From contig JAQFVV010012435.1 of assembly GCA_028023455.1 (NCBI GenBank), positions 1,054,001 to 1,118,000 of the forward strand: 64,000 bases of DNA. The letters are read 5' to 3'. Positions 1 through 11,770 of this stretch are shown here, piece after piece. Below the pieces are notes generated by a model. It saw nothing but the letters and a program-made list of their open reading frames with translations, did no database searches and had not been told where the DNA came from. The translations under genes and the position numbers were made by a program. The stretch comes from Epiperipatus broadwayi (lineage: Eukaryota; Onychophora; Udeonychophora; Euonychophora; Peripatidae). Positions within the stretch are counted from its first letter, which is position 1, and every line of letters begins with the position of its first letter.

Positions 1-108
1 AATTTTAAGTTTTAATTTTTATTTTTATTTTATAATAATGAATTTAACATCAAATAATACTTATTCACATAAGAAAATGCTGAAAACAATCTCACAAATG
101 TTCTATTT

Positions 109-331
109 CAGGGGTCCCCAACCGTTTTGCACTTAAGAGCACATTCTATAATACCGGCCAGTTGGTGGGCACCATTTATTTTTCAACCAGGTGGTAATTT
201 ATAAGAAATTTTAAAAATTAAATTTATTTGTATCAGATAAATAATTTTTTATCATGTTCGGATAGCAGCAGGCACACATAAAATGGTCTGCATGCACCAT
301 GGTGCCCACGGGCATAGGGTTGGGACCCCTG
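109..331. mobile_element. hAT-type MITE with 8-bp target duplication
   Basis: The element starts with CAGGGGTCCCCAACC and ends with GGTTGGGACCCCTG, so its terminal inverted repeats match over about 14 bases. It is flanked by TTCTATTT (101-108) and TTCTAGTT (332-339), an 8-bp target duplication with one mismatch. The 8-bp duplication and the CAGGGG end are typical of hAT superfamily elements. No transposase is encoded, so it is a non-autonomous copy. The interior is AT-rich except near the ends, where G+C-rich subterminal blocks remain. Confidence 0.85.
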
Positions 332-2779
332 TTCTAGTTCAAACAAGAATTATTTCACAAGCCAAAGGATAACCTCTTTTGTCAGGAAGACAATAACAAC
401 TTTTAAGAATGAAATACCTTCTGTTACAAATATACACAACAGTTAAATCAACTTAGTCTTATTTTTTCTTCAAGACAGCTGTATTAATCATTAATTTTTA
501 AATTGATTACATAATATATTTTTTATAATTTATGCATTTAAAATCACTGTAATAAATTTAATATCAGATGATAGGCATTTTATGTAAAAGAATGCTGAAA
601 AAATATTCTTGCAAGAAGGTTCAAATCAGGATTATTTCATTATCAAAAGAGTAAACATTTTATAAGCCTGTATAGATATTATATATTAAAACCACTTTAT
701 TCTTGTAAGTTGTTATAGTCTGAATTGATTGTTATATAATATGTTTACAGTTTTACAAAAGAATATACTCATTTTGTTAGTAAAATAATCATGATTTGAT
801 CATGACTACAAGGCAGCATGATAACATTTAGACTACAAGCAGTATCTAATACCACTCCTAAGTTATGTATTTGTTTTATATAATTATCACTTCAAATTTG
901 ATTTTTTAAATTATTATTTACAATAAATTTAAATTTTTTGTATAAAACAAATTTTAAAATGCAACCTACAAAGAAAACAAAATTATTTTTGTTTAACTGG
1001 ATTCAGTTGACAGTTTTGTTTTAATTAGCTGATTGCTTTTTTATAATCAATGATTTTAATGAAATAAACTTGATGTTTATTATTGTTACTTTTAGTCACA
1101 ACAATGGTTTATTATATTTCTTTTTTTTAAAGTAGCAAAAATGTTCTCATTTAAAAACGATTAAAAACATATACTGCCTAGTCTAGACTACAAGCTGTAT
1201 GAGATACCACTACAACATAAGGAGTGAATATAAAATTAAAACTAGATGAGCTAAATTCAAACTAATTTGATTTTTACAAGTAGAGATATGCTTAGAAGAT
1301 TCCTGTTTAATTTAAAAAATAATATAAAATTAAATTGTTTGATAAGTTATAGTGGTGTGTGATAGCAATTATAGCTGTTGCAGGTTAACACTTGTAAGGC
1401 GTTCATTTCAGCATATCAGACATTGAATTTATTATAGCAAATTTTGAATGCATAAGTTATTAAAATTACTTATAATAATGAATGTATTTTTTAACCTTTA
1501 TTGCTTTTCATGGTTTGTGGTTTTTATGGCAACCTATAATATTTTATCATTGCATCATAGAAACTGAAAAACATTTATTGCAATTTTTTTTAATTAACCC
1601 AATTGTCAGTACATAATTTTTACATGGGTAATTAATTATACATAGCATGTTTCCAAGTCAGATGGCATTGGGTCCTAGCTAAGTGCATTTGTGATATAAT
1701 TAGAAATAAATATTTTTATGGCAAAGATGTAATAAATGATATACTTTTTTTTATATTTTGCAATCCTAATCCTATACTGCTTATTTATGTAAGACATATT
1801 ATAACCTATCTTTATGTCATCTTGAGAAAACTTAAAATAGAACAGTGCATGTAAGAGCAATATAACAGCTATTTATTTATAAGCAGTAAATCAAAATGCG
1901 TTATTGTGTAAAGCCACATGGATCATGGATTAAGTGATAACCTGTAGTTTAGATGATTAAAGAAAGACGAGCATCAGATTACTTTGAATAAAGTCAATTT
2001 TCACAACTCCATTTTTTTGAATTATGTTTTATTTAATATCCTCTGCTTTTTTCCTCTTCTCCATTTCTGATCTAGTGGAGATTTTGCACACATATGTATT
2101 CTCAAATGTCCAGTGGCACTCCTTATAATTTAAAACTGAATTATTAATTGAAAATTGAATCAAATGTTTTTTTTTTATTATATACTTTTATTTAACTTAT
2201 TTCTTTTTATAGACTTTCTGTTGAGATAACATCTTTTAACTCAATTTTCACTCCCTAATTTCGGATCTGAGTGATGCTTTGCATAAGTGTGTAATCTCAA
2301 TGACAATATTTTTTTTTTAGAGTTTGCAAACAATTTTAACAAAAAATTTACATTTCTAATTTAATATGGAATTTATTTTAAATATTTGCAGTTTTGATCA
2401 ATATTTTGTAAGAATAATTTAAATAAATTTACTTTATTTCAATAATTCCGTGTTATATATATAAAATTAAAAAGTAGAAAATAAAAAATTTAAAAAAACA
2501 ATTATTTATAGAAATGCAATAAAAAATTAAAAAATAAAAATTTTTTTGCACCTTTTATAAATAAAAGCATGGATTGTGCATATTTAGAACTATTCCATAA
2601 CACCTCTTCTTTTTCAACTACAAATTTTACTCATTGTTTTTGAGGTGTTGTCATAATAATTTAAAAATAGATAGTTGTTTTGCATGAATTCTGTGATTAT
2701 TGGTATATTAAAAAGTATGTGAAGTTTTAATATATCTAAGTAACCTATTCATTCAGTATACTGAATGTTTACTATAATA
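332..2779. other. AT-rich stretch without recognisable gene
   Basis: No coding sequence or RNA gene was recognised. The only internal structure noticed is a diverged direct duplication: about 55 bases at 2060-2115 resemble 2252-2306, sharing GATCT, TTTGCA and ATTCTCAA-like blocks at roughly two thirds identity by eye. Confidence 0.4.
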
Positions 2780-3388
2780 AATAGAGGGATTTGAAATTAG
2801 GATTATAAGTCTATATTTATTCTCCACTTTATCTCAAAGAACTGATACACGTGACAACACATATGTGAAAAAGATAAATGATCCCCAGTATATATATTTC
2901 ATGCAGAAACAGCACTCATCAGTTGGACCAGATCATAATCTCTCATACGTATATACAATCAGTGCTCAGATTATATTAAGATAGCAATTTCTTAAACGTT
3001 GATGGGCAGGCTTCGGTCTTCTCATCCTTTCAACTATTCAACCATCTATATGGGTATGACAATAATATCAAATCCACCAAGAGTTTTGAGCATTCCATCA
3101 CTGGTGTTTCAATGAAATGGATGGTTGAATTGTTGGAAGAATGAGAAGATTAAAGCCAGTCCATTAAAGTATGAGGAATTTCTATCTTAGTATAAACTGA
3201 GCACTGATTGTATGTGTGTATAGGAAATTATGATCTGGGCCAACTGATGAGTGCTGATTTTGTATGAAATATGTATATTGGGGATCATTTATCTTTTTTT
3301 ATACATGTGTGGTCATGTGTATCAGTTATGTGAGATTAAGTGGAGGATGAATACAGACTGAAAATTTTAAGCTCAAATCCCTCTATTT
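2780..3388. repeat. Long imperfect palindrome (foldback element)
   Basis: Two arms of about 270 bases (2780-3049 and 3117-3388) are reverse complements of each other, with a loop of about 67 bases. The outer ends read AATAGAGGGATTTGA on the left and TCAAATCCCTCTATT on the right. Arm identity is moderate, perhaps 80-85 percent by eye. Each arm contains a block with the core CTCATCAGTTGG and CCAGATCA that recurs singly at 23.4 kb and 42.8 kb, so the palindrome looks like an inverted pair of an interspersed repeat. No coding content was seen. Confidence 0.8.
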
Positions 3389-3810
3389 AAAAATATATTT
3401 ATTATTGTTTAAAATGGTAATTAGATGATTTGTTGATTGAAGGGGCATAATGACAGAATCTGGCTGCAATTTATTAACTTTTATGCGAAATTCATCACTG
3501 TACTGAATTTTTGTGAGCAAATAATTGAAAGGTATATTGTTCAAAAGGTCATATGACAGTTGAACACTAGAAATGACAGAGTGATATACAATCCATAAAC
3601 CTTTAGTTCTTTAATCTGCCAGTCTGCAAAGCTTTGGTGTAATGTAAAAATAGAAATTAGTTTTTAATATATTTTTTAAAGCAGAAAAACAATAGTTTTA
3701 ATAAAGGAACCATTTATGGATTTTTAACGTTTTGAAGGCAATATTTAAAGACTTTGGTATACCAATCATTGTTAAAAAATACTTACGTCTTCTATTATGT
3801 AATGATATTA

Positions 3811-4500
3811 TTTAAGAATGTTCTAGCTTGGATGATTATCATACTGAAAATATAAGACAATTTAAATATCTTGGTAGCTTTTTAACTAGAAAGATCAGTT
3901 TACATGTGAAATGCAGTGCACTCCATTAGCTGCTTCTGCTTTTAACAAATTAAAGGACAGCATGTTTCATCACCGCAAGTTAATTGCTGCATATGGAATT
4001 GTTATTTTATCTAATTTATTGTATGGATGTAAGACTTGGACATCCTATCAATATAATATAAAATTATTTTTAAAAAATTATTTAAAGATCCTTTGGATCA
4101 TTTTAAAATTGCAATACTAAATTGTAAAACCAATCTATATATTCTTCCATATGCTGGATGTGTTACTGTAGAATAATCTACATCTTCATTGATTTGAATA
4201 TATGAAATAAATATACAACACAATACTTTCTAAAAAATATTTATAATAAACCTGAGCATGATTATGTTATAACGATTATTTCAAAGACATTATAAAATAA
4301 TGCACTCTTGATTGTTTATTGGGAAGATATGGCCGAAAATAAACTATAATGAAAATCTACAATTAAATACAGTGTTAAGGTCTTTCAGAAAGAAATGTTT
4401 GCTACAGAAGTAGTTAAAGGTCGGTTCTGCAAAATATCAAATAAACAGAAAGATTGACCAATAGATTTTTTATGTGGATGTATTTGTGTTTCATGGATTA
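3811..4500 (+). mobile_element. Degraded LINE reverse-transcriptase C-terminal fragment
   Basis: Translation across one frameshift near 3905 gives FKYLGSFLT followed by LAASAFNKLKDSMFHHRKL and LSNLLYGCKTW. This order is the usual thumb/C-terminal part of animal non-LTR retrotransposon RTs, where related elements read YLGS, then an arginine/lysine-rich helix, then LLYGxExW. Stops and frameshifts show it is dead. About 300 bases downstream, a block with TTTATTGGGAAGATATGG (4315-4332) recurs at 36.75 kb together with shared CTTTCAGAAAGAAA. Both copies lie downstream of an LLYG-like reading, so they are probably two members of one LINE family. Confidence 0.65.
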
Positions 4501-7250
4501 ACTTGTATAGTGGTTTCAAAACCCATAATTTTTTGTTTTTCTTTCATTGAAATTGCAATGATTATGCATATTTATGAGTAGTTACTACAACTAATGACAC
4601 TACAGAAGTAATGGAGAGCACTTAAATATGCACATTAGAGTATAATTGAATCATCCCACAATAATATTGAAGCATATATAAAATTCTATTATTAAATCCA
4701 TAAATAAGATAGTGAAAAATAAATAAACTCATTAATTAATTGTCAATAGTATTGACTTGTAGTAGAAAATATCATTAATAATAATACAGTAATATTAGGA
4801 AAGTTCACAAGGCCTTAAAAATCACATATGTATCTGCTGTAAAAAAAGTAATGAAGATCTTTTATACAACATTTTTACTATCGTAATTTATAAGAAGATC
4901 TTAATTTGCACTGGCTATATTTTAAAACTTCAATTAATGTATGTATATTGAAGTTGATACTGTTATTTAATAAGACATTATCACATGTAGTTACTACATG
5001 ATTTGAGCTTATTAAAAAGTGAATTGAAAAAATAGTATTGTATCTGGGATAACTGCAATAACAATAAAATAAGTTGAACTATATTTTGTTAATTATAAAT
5101 ATAAATATTTATATACAAAAAAAATCAAGTCAGATGTCACATGACCTAATTTAATAAGCTTGTAATTACAAATGTTATTTTGCGAGCTCTATATATAACG
5201 TTTATATACACAACGTCTTTTGGTATATTAATTTGCTTTAATTAAAAAATTTAGTATTACAGAGTTTGTTTAGCTTTAATTTGCAAGTATTTGCTACAGT
5301 GGGGTTTAGTCAGGAGGCAGAAATCATTAATGAAAGACTCATTTCATTGGTTATTTAAAAAATTAACTGTCAGAGTATATTTTCACATTTCATTTTAATT
5401 GTCATTGTTTTGTGGTTCTTTTCTGTATATGTTTATTTGGTGCATTTTTATAGTGCTTATTCTATTAACAAAATTTATTTATCATATGTTTACTGTATCA
5501 TTCAATTAATATCTTTTTTTATTTTCTTCTTCTAAATAAACACTTTGATTACTCATGATATATGATGATACTGATTTTGAGATAAATTTTTATATATTGT
5601 CAGCTAAAGAACTTTAGATAAAATAGGATTCTGAATCTTTACATTATGATTGGTTGGTTTATTTTATTTGCTGATTTGTTTCTGTACTAATACATGGTTT
5701 AGTTGAAAAGTCACTTTATAATCTGTCTTTTGAAATGTATAACTACAGTCTTCTTAGCCAGTCTGTTGAATTTAATCATTACAAACTGAATGGCCGGTGC
5801 AAAAGCTAAAGGCTGTTTGATCAGACCTTATTCTGTTAGTTCAGGTGCTCAAACATTGCACAACTTCTGAACAACAATTATTTTAAAAAATGCAATTAAA
5901 GATTCATTTATTCTATCATAAACAAAAAAATTCCATCAAATATATAATGAAATGCACAATTTAAATTGTTTTAGATTAAATGTACCATAAAGAATTTGGT
6001 CAAAGTATCTGAGATTTTTTTCTAATAAAAAATAAACAAATAAAGCATTTTCACAAATTAAAGTCTTCCTTTGCTAAGTAAACCATTTTTTACAGCTTTT
6101 AGTGACCTTTTGAGTTAAAGTTTCATTTTTTTTTATTTTAATGATTAAACCTTTATTCTGCATTTTATTGCCACAATTTTAAAATTATTTCTTACAAATA
6201 TAAGTTTCCACATAAAAACTATTTTTAAAAACAATACATCAACTTTAAAAATATAACGGAAAAAAAACAAGAAGTTAATTATATTTGTATTTAAATATAA
6301 TATCTTTTGTTATTTTGTGATTGCCAGTAAAATGTATTTGGAATGCAATAAAATTTATTTGAATATCAAAAAACAATGAAAATATGTTTGAAATTTAAAA
6401 TTCCTCTTATAATTATTTTAAAAATGGCAAAAATTAAGTTATGCTAATCATAAAGACATTCCTTTTAAAATTAATTACAACATCCTGTTTTATATTATTA
6501 CATTTCTCTTGACTTGTATTCAAAAAAAAAATCTAATAAAATCTGAGTCTAATCATTATATTTTTATCAAAAAGTAAATATTTTACAAAAATAATCAAAA
6601 ATATATAATCAAAGTATGGATATTATATGATTTTTATTTAGAGATATGATTAAAATGTTAGTTTTTCCAAAAGTTCACATAAGCACAATGATGACTTTGA
6701 GAACAAAGAAAGTAATAACCACGGTCATTTTCAGCTTCTTTCTCTTAAATTCTCTATATGATAATAATATCTTGAGATTTTTTTGAATTCATAAACCAAT
6801 ATAAATTTTAGTTCCAATTTTTGCCACCAGATGAATCCAAGACCAGAAAATGAATACTATTGCCATTACATTAAATTGAAATAAAAACTTTTAAGTTCGC
6901 AAATAAAAATAAATGTATTAAAAAAAAACTAAACGCTAAAATTAAAATGTTTGTTAAACGTATATATTCACACAGACGCAAAACTTTAAAAATATTTTTT
7001 TAAAAAACAAATAAATAAGTATTTGAACGTACTTTTTTATAAAAAAAGTACAAGATTTAAAGATAAAATATTTTTGTAGATGGAAATGATTGTTTATTAA
7101 TTATCCAAAAGCTGTGTAATTAAAAAGTCAGATGAAATTAGATAAGAGAATAAAGAGATTTTAGCTTGACCAATGGAAGCAAATAAAGGCCTGGACAATA
7201 ATGAAAAAATGGAACAGTGGCATTTTTGTTTGTGGAATCCATAGGAGGAC
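4501..7250. other. AT-rich stretch, nothing recognised
   Basis: No gene, transposon end or tandem array was recognised. A CACATGACC motif followed by TAAGCTTGTAA occurs at 5138-5166 and resembles the flank of the hairpin MITE at 42.2 kb. This may be a shared old repeat, but the match is short. Confidence 0.35.
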
Positions 7251-7286
7251 TATAAAAAGAAAAATATTGAGTTCCAGTCAGTTCCA
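7251..7286 (+). promoter_or_regulatory. Candidate TATA/initiator core promoter
   Basis: A TATAAAAA box lies at 7251-7258. A TCAGTT initiator lies at 7278-7283 with its A at 7280, placing the TATA box at about -29. That is the spacing expected for RNA polymerase II core promoters, and TCAGTY is the invertebrate initiator consensus. The local sequence is less AT-rich than its surroundings up to about 7470, where ACTGTAAGC could be a splice donor. No open reading frame follows, so the transcript, if any, is non-coding or this is a relic of a transposon promoter. Chance occurrence is possible in AT-rich DNA. Confidence 0.25.
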
Positions 7287-7302
7287 ACTTGATTTTGTGA
7301 GA

Positions 7303-7329
7303 AGAACGATAAGACGCACTTATCGTTCT
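7303..7329. repeat. Short perfect hairpin
   Basis: AGAACGATAAG and CTTATCGTTCT form an 11-bp perfect stem with loop ACGCA, 20-50 bases downstream of the candidate initiator. The stem is exact and mixed in composition, unlike the A/T-only palindromes common in this window. Confidence 0.6.
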
Positions 7330-8350
7330 CTCTCATTTATTTTAAAAATGAAATGACTGTGATACCAGATGGAACCAGCTAAGGCTATCTCCAGAATATC
7401 AGACCAGTCTTCCTCCAAGTCTTTGTGAGGAATTGCCAACAGGAATCTGGAACTCTTCTACTGTAAGCAATTGAACTGAACAATTTTAAAATCTGAAGTA
7501 ATTAAGAACTTTAAAGATTTGATCAGTTAATCTAAATTTTAAAAAAGGAACTTTTCTCTGACTTATGTTTCAAATTAATTATAAATGTTTAATTTTTACA
7601 TATTTGTTTGCTAAAAATCATTTCCATTTTTTTTTTAATTATTATTTTTATTTGTATTAATATTTATCGTTTAAATTATTAAATGCATTAAATTTCAATT
7701 GGGCAGCTTGCGTGGATTCGTTCACGTTTAATTACGTTTTTGTTTACATATATGATTAAAATATATAGACATTCGGTAAATAATGATATCTTATGGTGAA
7801 TATCTAAAATGTATTTATTCGGATGTCTTTTTAGTTATTGGTGTTAATGCGGCATCTTATGATGAATACCATTGGATTTCTTGTGAATTCCCTCATGCAA
7901 TTACATCAATGACTTTATATTTTGATCATTTAAGTTTATTTTGAAATGTTTTTGAGCGCGTAATCTGTGTAGTCGATCTATGCTCAACATGAAAAAACAA
8001 ACTTCTATAAATCCATCTGTGTGAATTTAAATAAATGTTAAATTTAAGTCAGGTGTGAATGGCTATATAGATTTGTAAAGTTATATTAAGCAAGGGTAAT
8101 CTTGGGTTATTTGTTTCGTAGTTGAATTAGGTCAATGGATTGGATATATTGGTGCAATTAGTAGATGTAGTATGAGGTTTGCTATGAGGAGAATTGCTGC
8201 ATACGCTGCACAAAACCCTTTTGCCTATGGATGGGATTGTAAGTCGGCAAAAAGGACCGTGGTCCCTTCCTATGGAGTTTTTATTTTATTGTTCTTCTTG
8301 CCATACAGATGTAACATTCCTATATTGGACAAGAGTCAATGTCTTCTCTA
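7330..8350. other. Unassigned stretch
   Basis: No gene was recognised. A short less AT-rich patch at 7330-7470 follows the hairpin and a second at 8160-8470 contains an 87-codon open frame (8194-8457) that matches no family I know and has no further support. Confidence 0.3.
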
Positions 8351-8433
8351 ACTATACTGTTCAGATGTCCATTCCTGACAGTATAGTATATTGTGCTGTT
8401 GTATTTTCATGCTACATTGAATACATCAATGTA
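8351..8433. repeat. Two adjacent perfect hairpins
   Basis: ACTATACTGT (8351-8360) pairs with ACAGTATAGT (8378-8387), a 10-bp stem. TACATTGA (8413-8420) pairs with TCAATGTA (8426-8433), an 8-bp stem with a 5-base loop. They lie 25 bases apart in a less AT-rich patch. Function is unknown. Confidence 0.5.
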
Positions 8434-8974
8434 TCAGATGGATTGATGCCGGTTTGACTGCGAACATTTGGCCTAAGGTTAAATAAGGTATAGAATATTT
8501 TCTTTTCAAATGCAAATCTATGTAGTTTATCCATACGTGACAATCTTAAAATAAATATAAATTTCATCTGTGTAGATGATTTAAAAGTTTAAAATAATAA
8601 TTTAAATTAAAAGTTACATTAAAATCTAAAATAATGTTATTCCTCAAATTTAAAATGATTCAAAATTTATATGTGCGTAAATAAATGTTTGTGTGTTAAT
8701 TACTAGCAGTGGCTTCTTTTATTCTTTTTTTATATATTCTTAGATAAGAATTTATTATAAAATATAAATCTCTGCTATTCCACTGAGCTAGTGACAATGG
8801 GCTAACGACCAGAATCAACCAATATACTTTTTTTTAACTTATGTATCTGCCTACTATATAAATTTTTCTAGGTTCAAATGCCTAGATGGCGCCCTTGTAG
8901 TGCAGTTTACATTAAGTCTCCTCTCCGGATTGTTATAATAGAAAAGGTGGGATGATTGTGTTAGGAGGATTGTT

Positions 8975-9516
8975 ATAGTGGTAAGGAATGGAATAAAAGA
9001 GTAGATTCATTAATAAAGAATAGGGAGCAGGAGAGGTGGAGAACTAGTATGGAGAGTAAAAAGAATTTAAATATATATAGAAGTAAATAGAACATTGGGT
9101 GCAAGTTAATTTATGATAATACAAGGAAAATCGTTTATTGTTCAAGGCTTGAACAGGATCTTTAGCAACAAGGGAATATACATATAAATGGAAAAAATAT
9201 GAGTGATTTAGACTAAAAATTGTGTAAGGAAGGCATAGAAAATATTAGGCATTTGTTAATTGAATGTAAATGCTTGAAAGCAGAAAGGGTACAAATAATG
9301 AAGTTATGGAAGAATAAATATGAAAAAAGTGATTTAACAGAAAGTGGATTATTGGTTTTCATGCTGGATTTGGAGAAATATAAGGGGGATTTAGATATGA
9401 AGGCCATGGTGTTGAAAAAGATTATGTTATGGAAATGGATGGAGCAGATTATGGGAAAACTTAGGGTGGAAATAGAAAGGGAAGGTAAAGTAGTTACCAG
9501 GTTTCTCTGGGCATAG
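8975..9516 (+). mobile_element. Degraded LINE C-terminal region with zinc-knuckle-like motif
   Basis: Conceptual translation with several stops and frameshifts gives WNKRVDSLIKNREQERWRTS, then TREYTYKW-like residues, then LCKEGIENIRHLLIEC and CLKAERVQIMKLW. A cysteine, ENIxHLLxEC and a charged helix is the well-known C-terminal C/H-rich segment of many animal non-LTR retrotransposon ORF2 proteins. The longest intact piece is 9220-9516. The fragment ends near a tail containing repeated CATCACA units (9557-9584), plausible as the element's 3' untranslated end. The frame is broken and the copy is non-functional. Confidence 0.65.
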
Positions 9517-9584
9517 TTGCTGAGAGATTCCCGACTCCGTTTAAGGAGAAGTCACAGTGCATCACATCACACATCACACCACTA

Positions 9585-11641
9585 TATTGTAGCCACAAGT
9601 GAATAAATTCAAGAGAAGTAATCAAAGTGCTAACAAATTGTTCTAAAAAAACACTGTAATTATTACAACAGTTGAGGAACATTAAACTCTCATGATTAGG
9701 AGTATGTAAATAATCCATATCATGGATGGATCTAAACTAGAACATTACCTTTCACTCACCATGCTCAAATGATGATTTTGTATATTTAAAAAAATGATAG
9801 ATTCAGAAATAATGGCAGTTAGAAAAATAAATTATTTATTTATAAAAAAAATTACTAAATAAAATATTAATTGAATGGTTTGTTTGCTTATATGATTGTG
9901 ATTCAAGAAGCTTTACCTCTCAAATATATCATGTTACCATACAGTTTTAAGGATTTTACTGTACAGTGACATTCTCAAAAATTGATAATTTTTTAAAATA
10001 GTGAAACTTTTTCAGCAAATAATTTATAAAATTGTGAATTTCTTGCAATGGCAGAGTAGTCTTGTTTATGGTTTAAATTCTTTCCTTTTTATTGTTTGAA
10101 CGTTTTATGAACCCTTGAGGAAGCTACAAGTATAAAAATAATTTTTACCTTATTTAATAAATATATTTCTTCTTGTTTTCAATCTAGCTTTTGTAATTAC
10201 TTTTTATTCTTTAACCTTTCTTTTATATAACTATTAAATCTTTGAGTTCAGTAGAGAAGACATATTCAAAAGCTCTCTAGGTAAAGCCCAACTGTGTCAT
10301 TTATAGTCTTCAAACGTGCTGTGACTTCTTTAGTGACGAACCTTTAAAATGTTTATTAATAAGAGTATTTTTTAATGATTATATTTTTCAAAGTCAGAGT
10401 TAATACGTAAAGTAATAATTCCTCATCAATGCTATTTTACTATTTGTAAATTTTTCAACATCGTATATGGATGTAAAAAGAATATTACCATGCAAAAGTT
10501 TCACATCTGTTTACCATGACTATACACAATTAGAATCAGGACCAGATGGAATTCTTTTTTCAAAAGACTTGGATTTTTCTCTCAGATAATTAGTACATAA
10601 ATACCCAAATACTTATTCAATATTGGTAGGTAAATTAACCTTAGCTTGAGGATAAAACAAAGGTTGGAAAACCACCCAAATCTTCATCACTCAAAAATTG
10701 GCATGTCTTATGAGTACTGTATTCTTCATCACTCTTTCTTTATGGGAGATGAATTCATGAGATTTTCAACCCAATGTAGGTTATTTATTAAAAGTTTGGC
10801 CTGTATATGTAATTTGCAATTAATTTTTCTCACAGAAGGTGGAACAATGTTTTACTGTAGCTATGATTATGAATAATTGTTATTATCTAATAGTGATGCT
10901 CTTGAATATACCTAAACAAAACAAATAGAATGCAACATAAAATTAGATGTAAGAGCATAAAGATAACAAAGATAAACCTCTTCTTATAAGGATGGTGAAT
11001 CATAAGATGAGATTTGCTCATTTTTTTGTGAGTCGTAACTGTTTAACTTTCTTTTTAAAAAAAAAAAAACTGTTACAAAAAAATTAAAAGAAAATATAAT
11101 TGATATTAACATATTGCGTTTACAGCAGTAATGGAATCATGATCCAAGACGAACACTTATAAACAAATATGGTCATTCCAATTCCAACAAATTATCAGAA
11201 AACAAAATAAGAGTAGTAGTAATAGTGGCAGCAGTAGCAATAATAATAGCATTAGCAGTAGTTGTAGTGCACTAGAGATGAGTTTTGACATGTAATCAAA
11301 GCAATTTGTGAGTCACCTGCTACATCCCGCATGTAAAACAAGCTGATTCATATTTCTATTGGTTGATATTTTGTGATGACGCTGATTATTAGTTTTCATC
11401 TGTAGCAAACTTTTATTTCTGAAGTATTTCTACACCTTTCTTCATTCACAGAGCTTGATCACTCAGACATTTATTTCCAATAAAAACAAAAAAATATTAT
11501 ACTTCCCCGTAACGTCTTTGAAATACTCATTGTAATATGAACAGGATCTATCTCTCCATAAAATCATGCTCAAATTCACTACAAAATATATTTTTAAAAA
11601 GTCTTTTACCATAGTTTCAATTTACATATCCAATCCAACGA
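9585..11641. other. AT-rich stretch with a short AGT-rich tract
   Basis: Nothing gene-like was recognised. A degenerate trinucleotide tract of AGT/AAT/AGC units runs from 11211 to 11268. Confidence 0.35.
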
Positions 11642-11653
11642 AAATGTGATTTT

Positions 11654-11758
11654 TTTTCTTCATGTGTCATAGCATCGGCCGGGAAGCGAACCCGCTAACC
11701 CGGGACAACTGCTTGTAAGGCAACTGTGCTGACCACTCGACCACCAACGCTTGACCGG
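11654..11758 (-). mobile_element. tRNA-derived SINE, group B
   Basis: Read on the minus strand, it begins TCAAGCGTTGGTGG, followed by a box-A-like segment TGGTCGAGTGGTCA. Next come an anticodon-arm-like TGCCTTACAAGCAG, a variable segment CCCGGGTTAGC, a box B GGGTTCGCTTCCC, and the tail GATGCTATGACACATG with an A-rich end. AAATGTGATTTT flanks it on both sides (11642-11653 and 11759-11770), a 12-bp target duplication. The first and last stem bases can still pair as in a tRNA acceptor stem. Retrotransposed, not a working tRNA. Confidence 0.9.
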
Positions 11759-11770
11759 AAATGTGATTTT

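Noticed and set aside
8194-8457. 87-codon frame on the plus strand
   Set aside because: No recognisable domain, it contains the two hairpins, and length is not significant.
8770-8810. Box-A-like CTAGCTCAGTGGAATAGC on the minus strand
   Set aside because: No box B at the right distance on that strand and no SINE tail.
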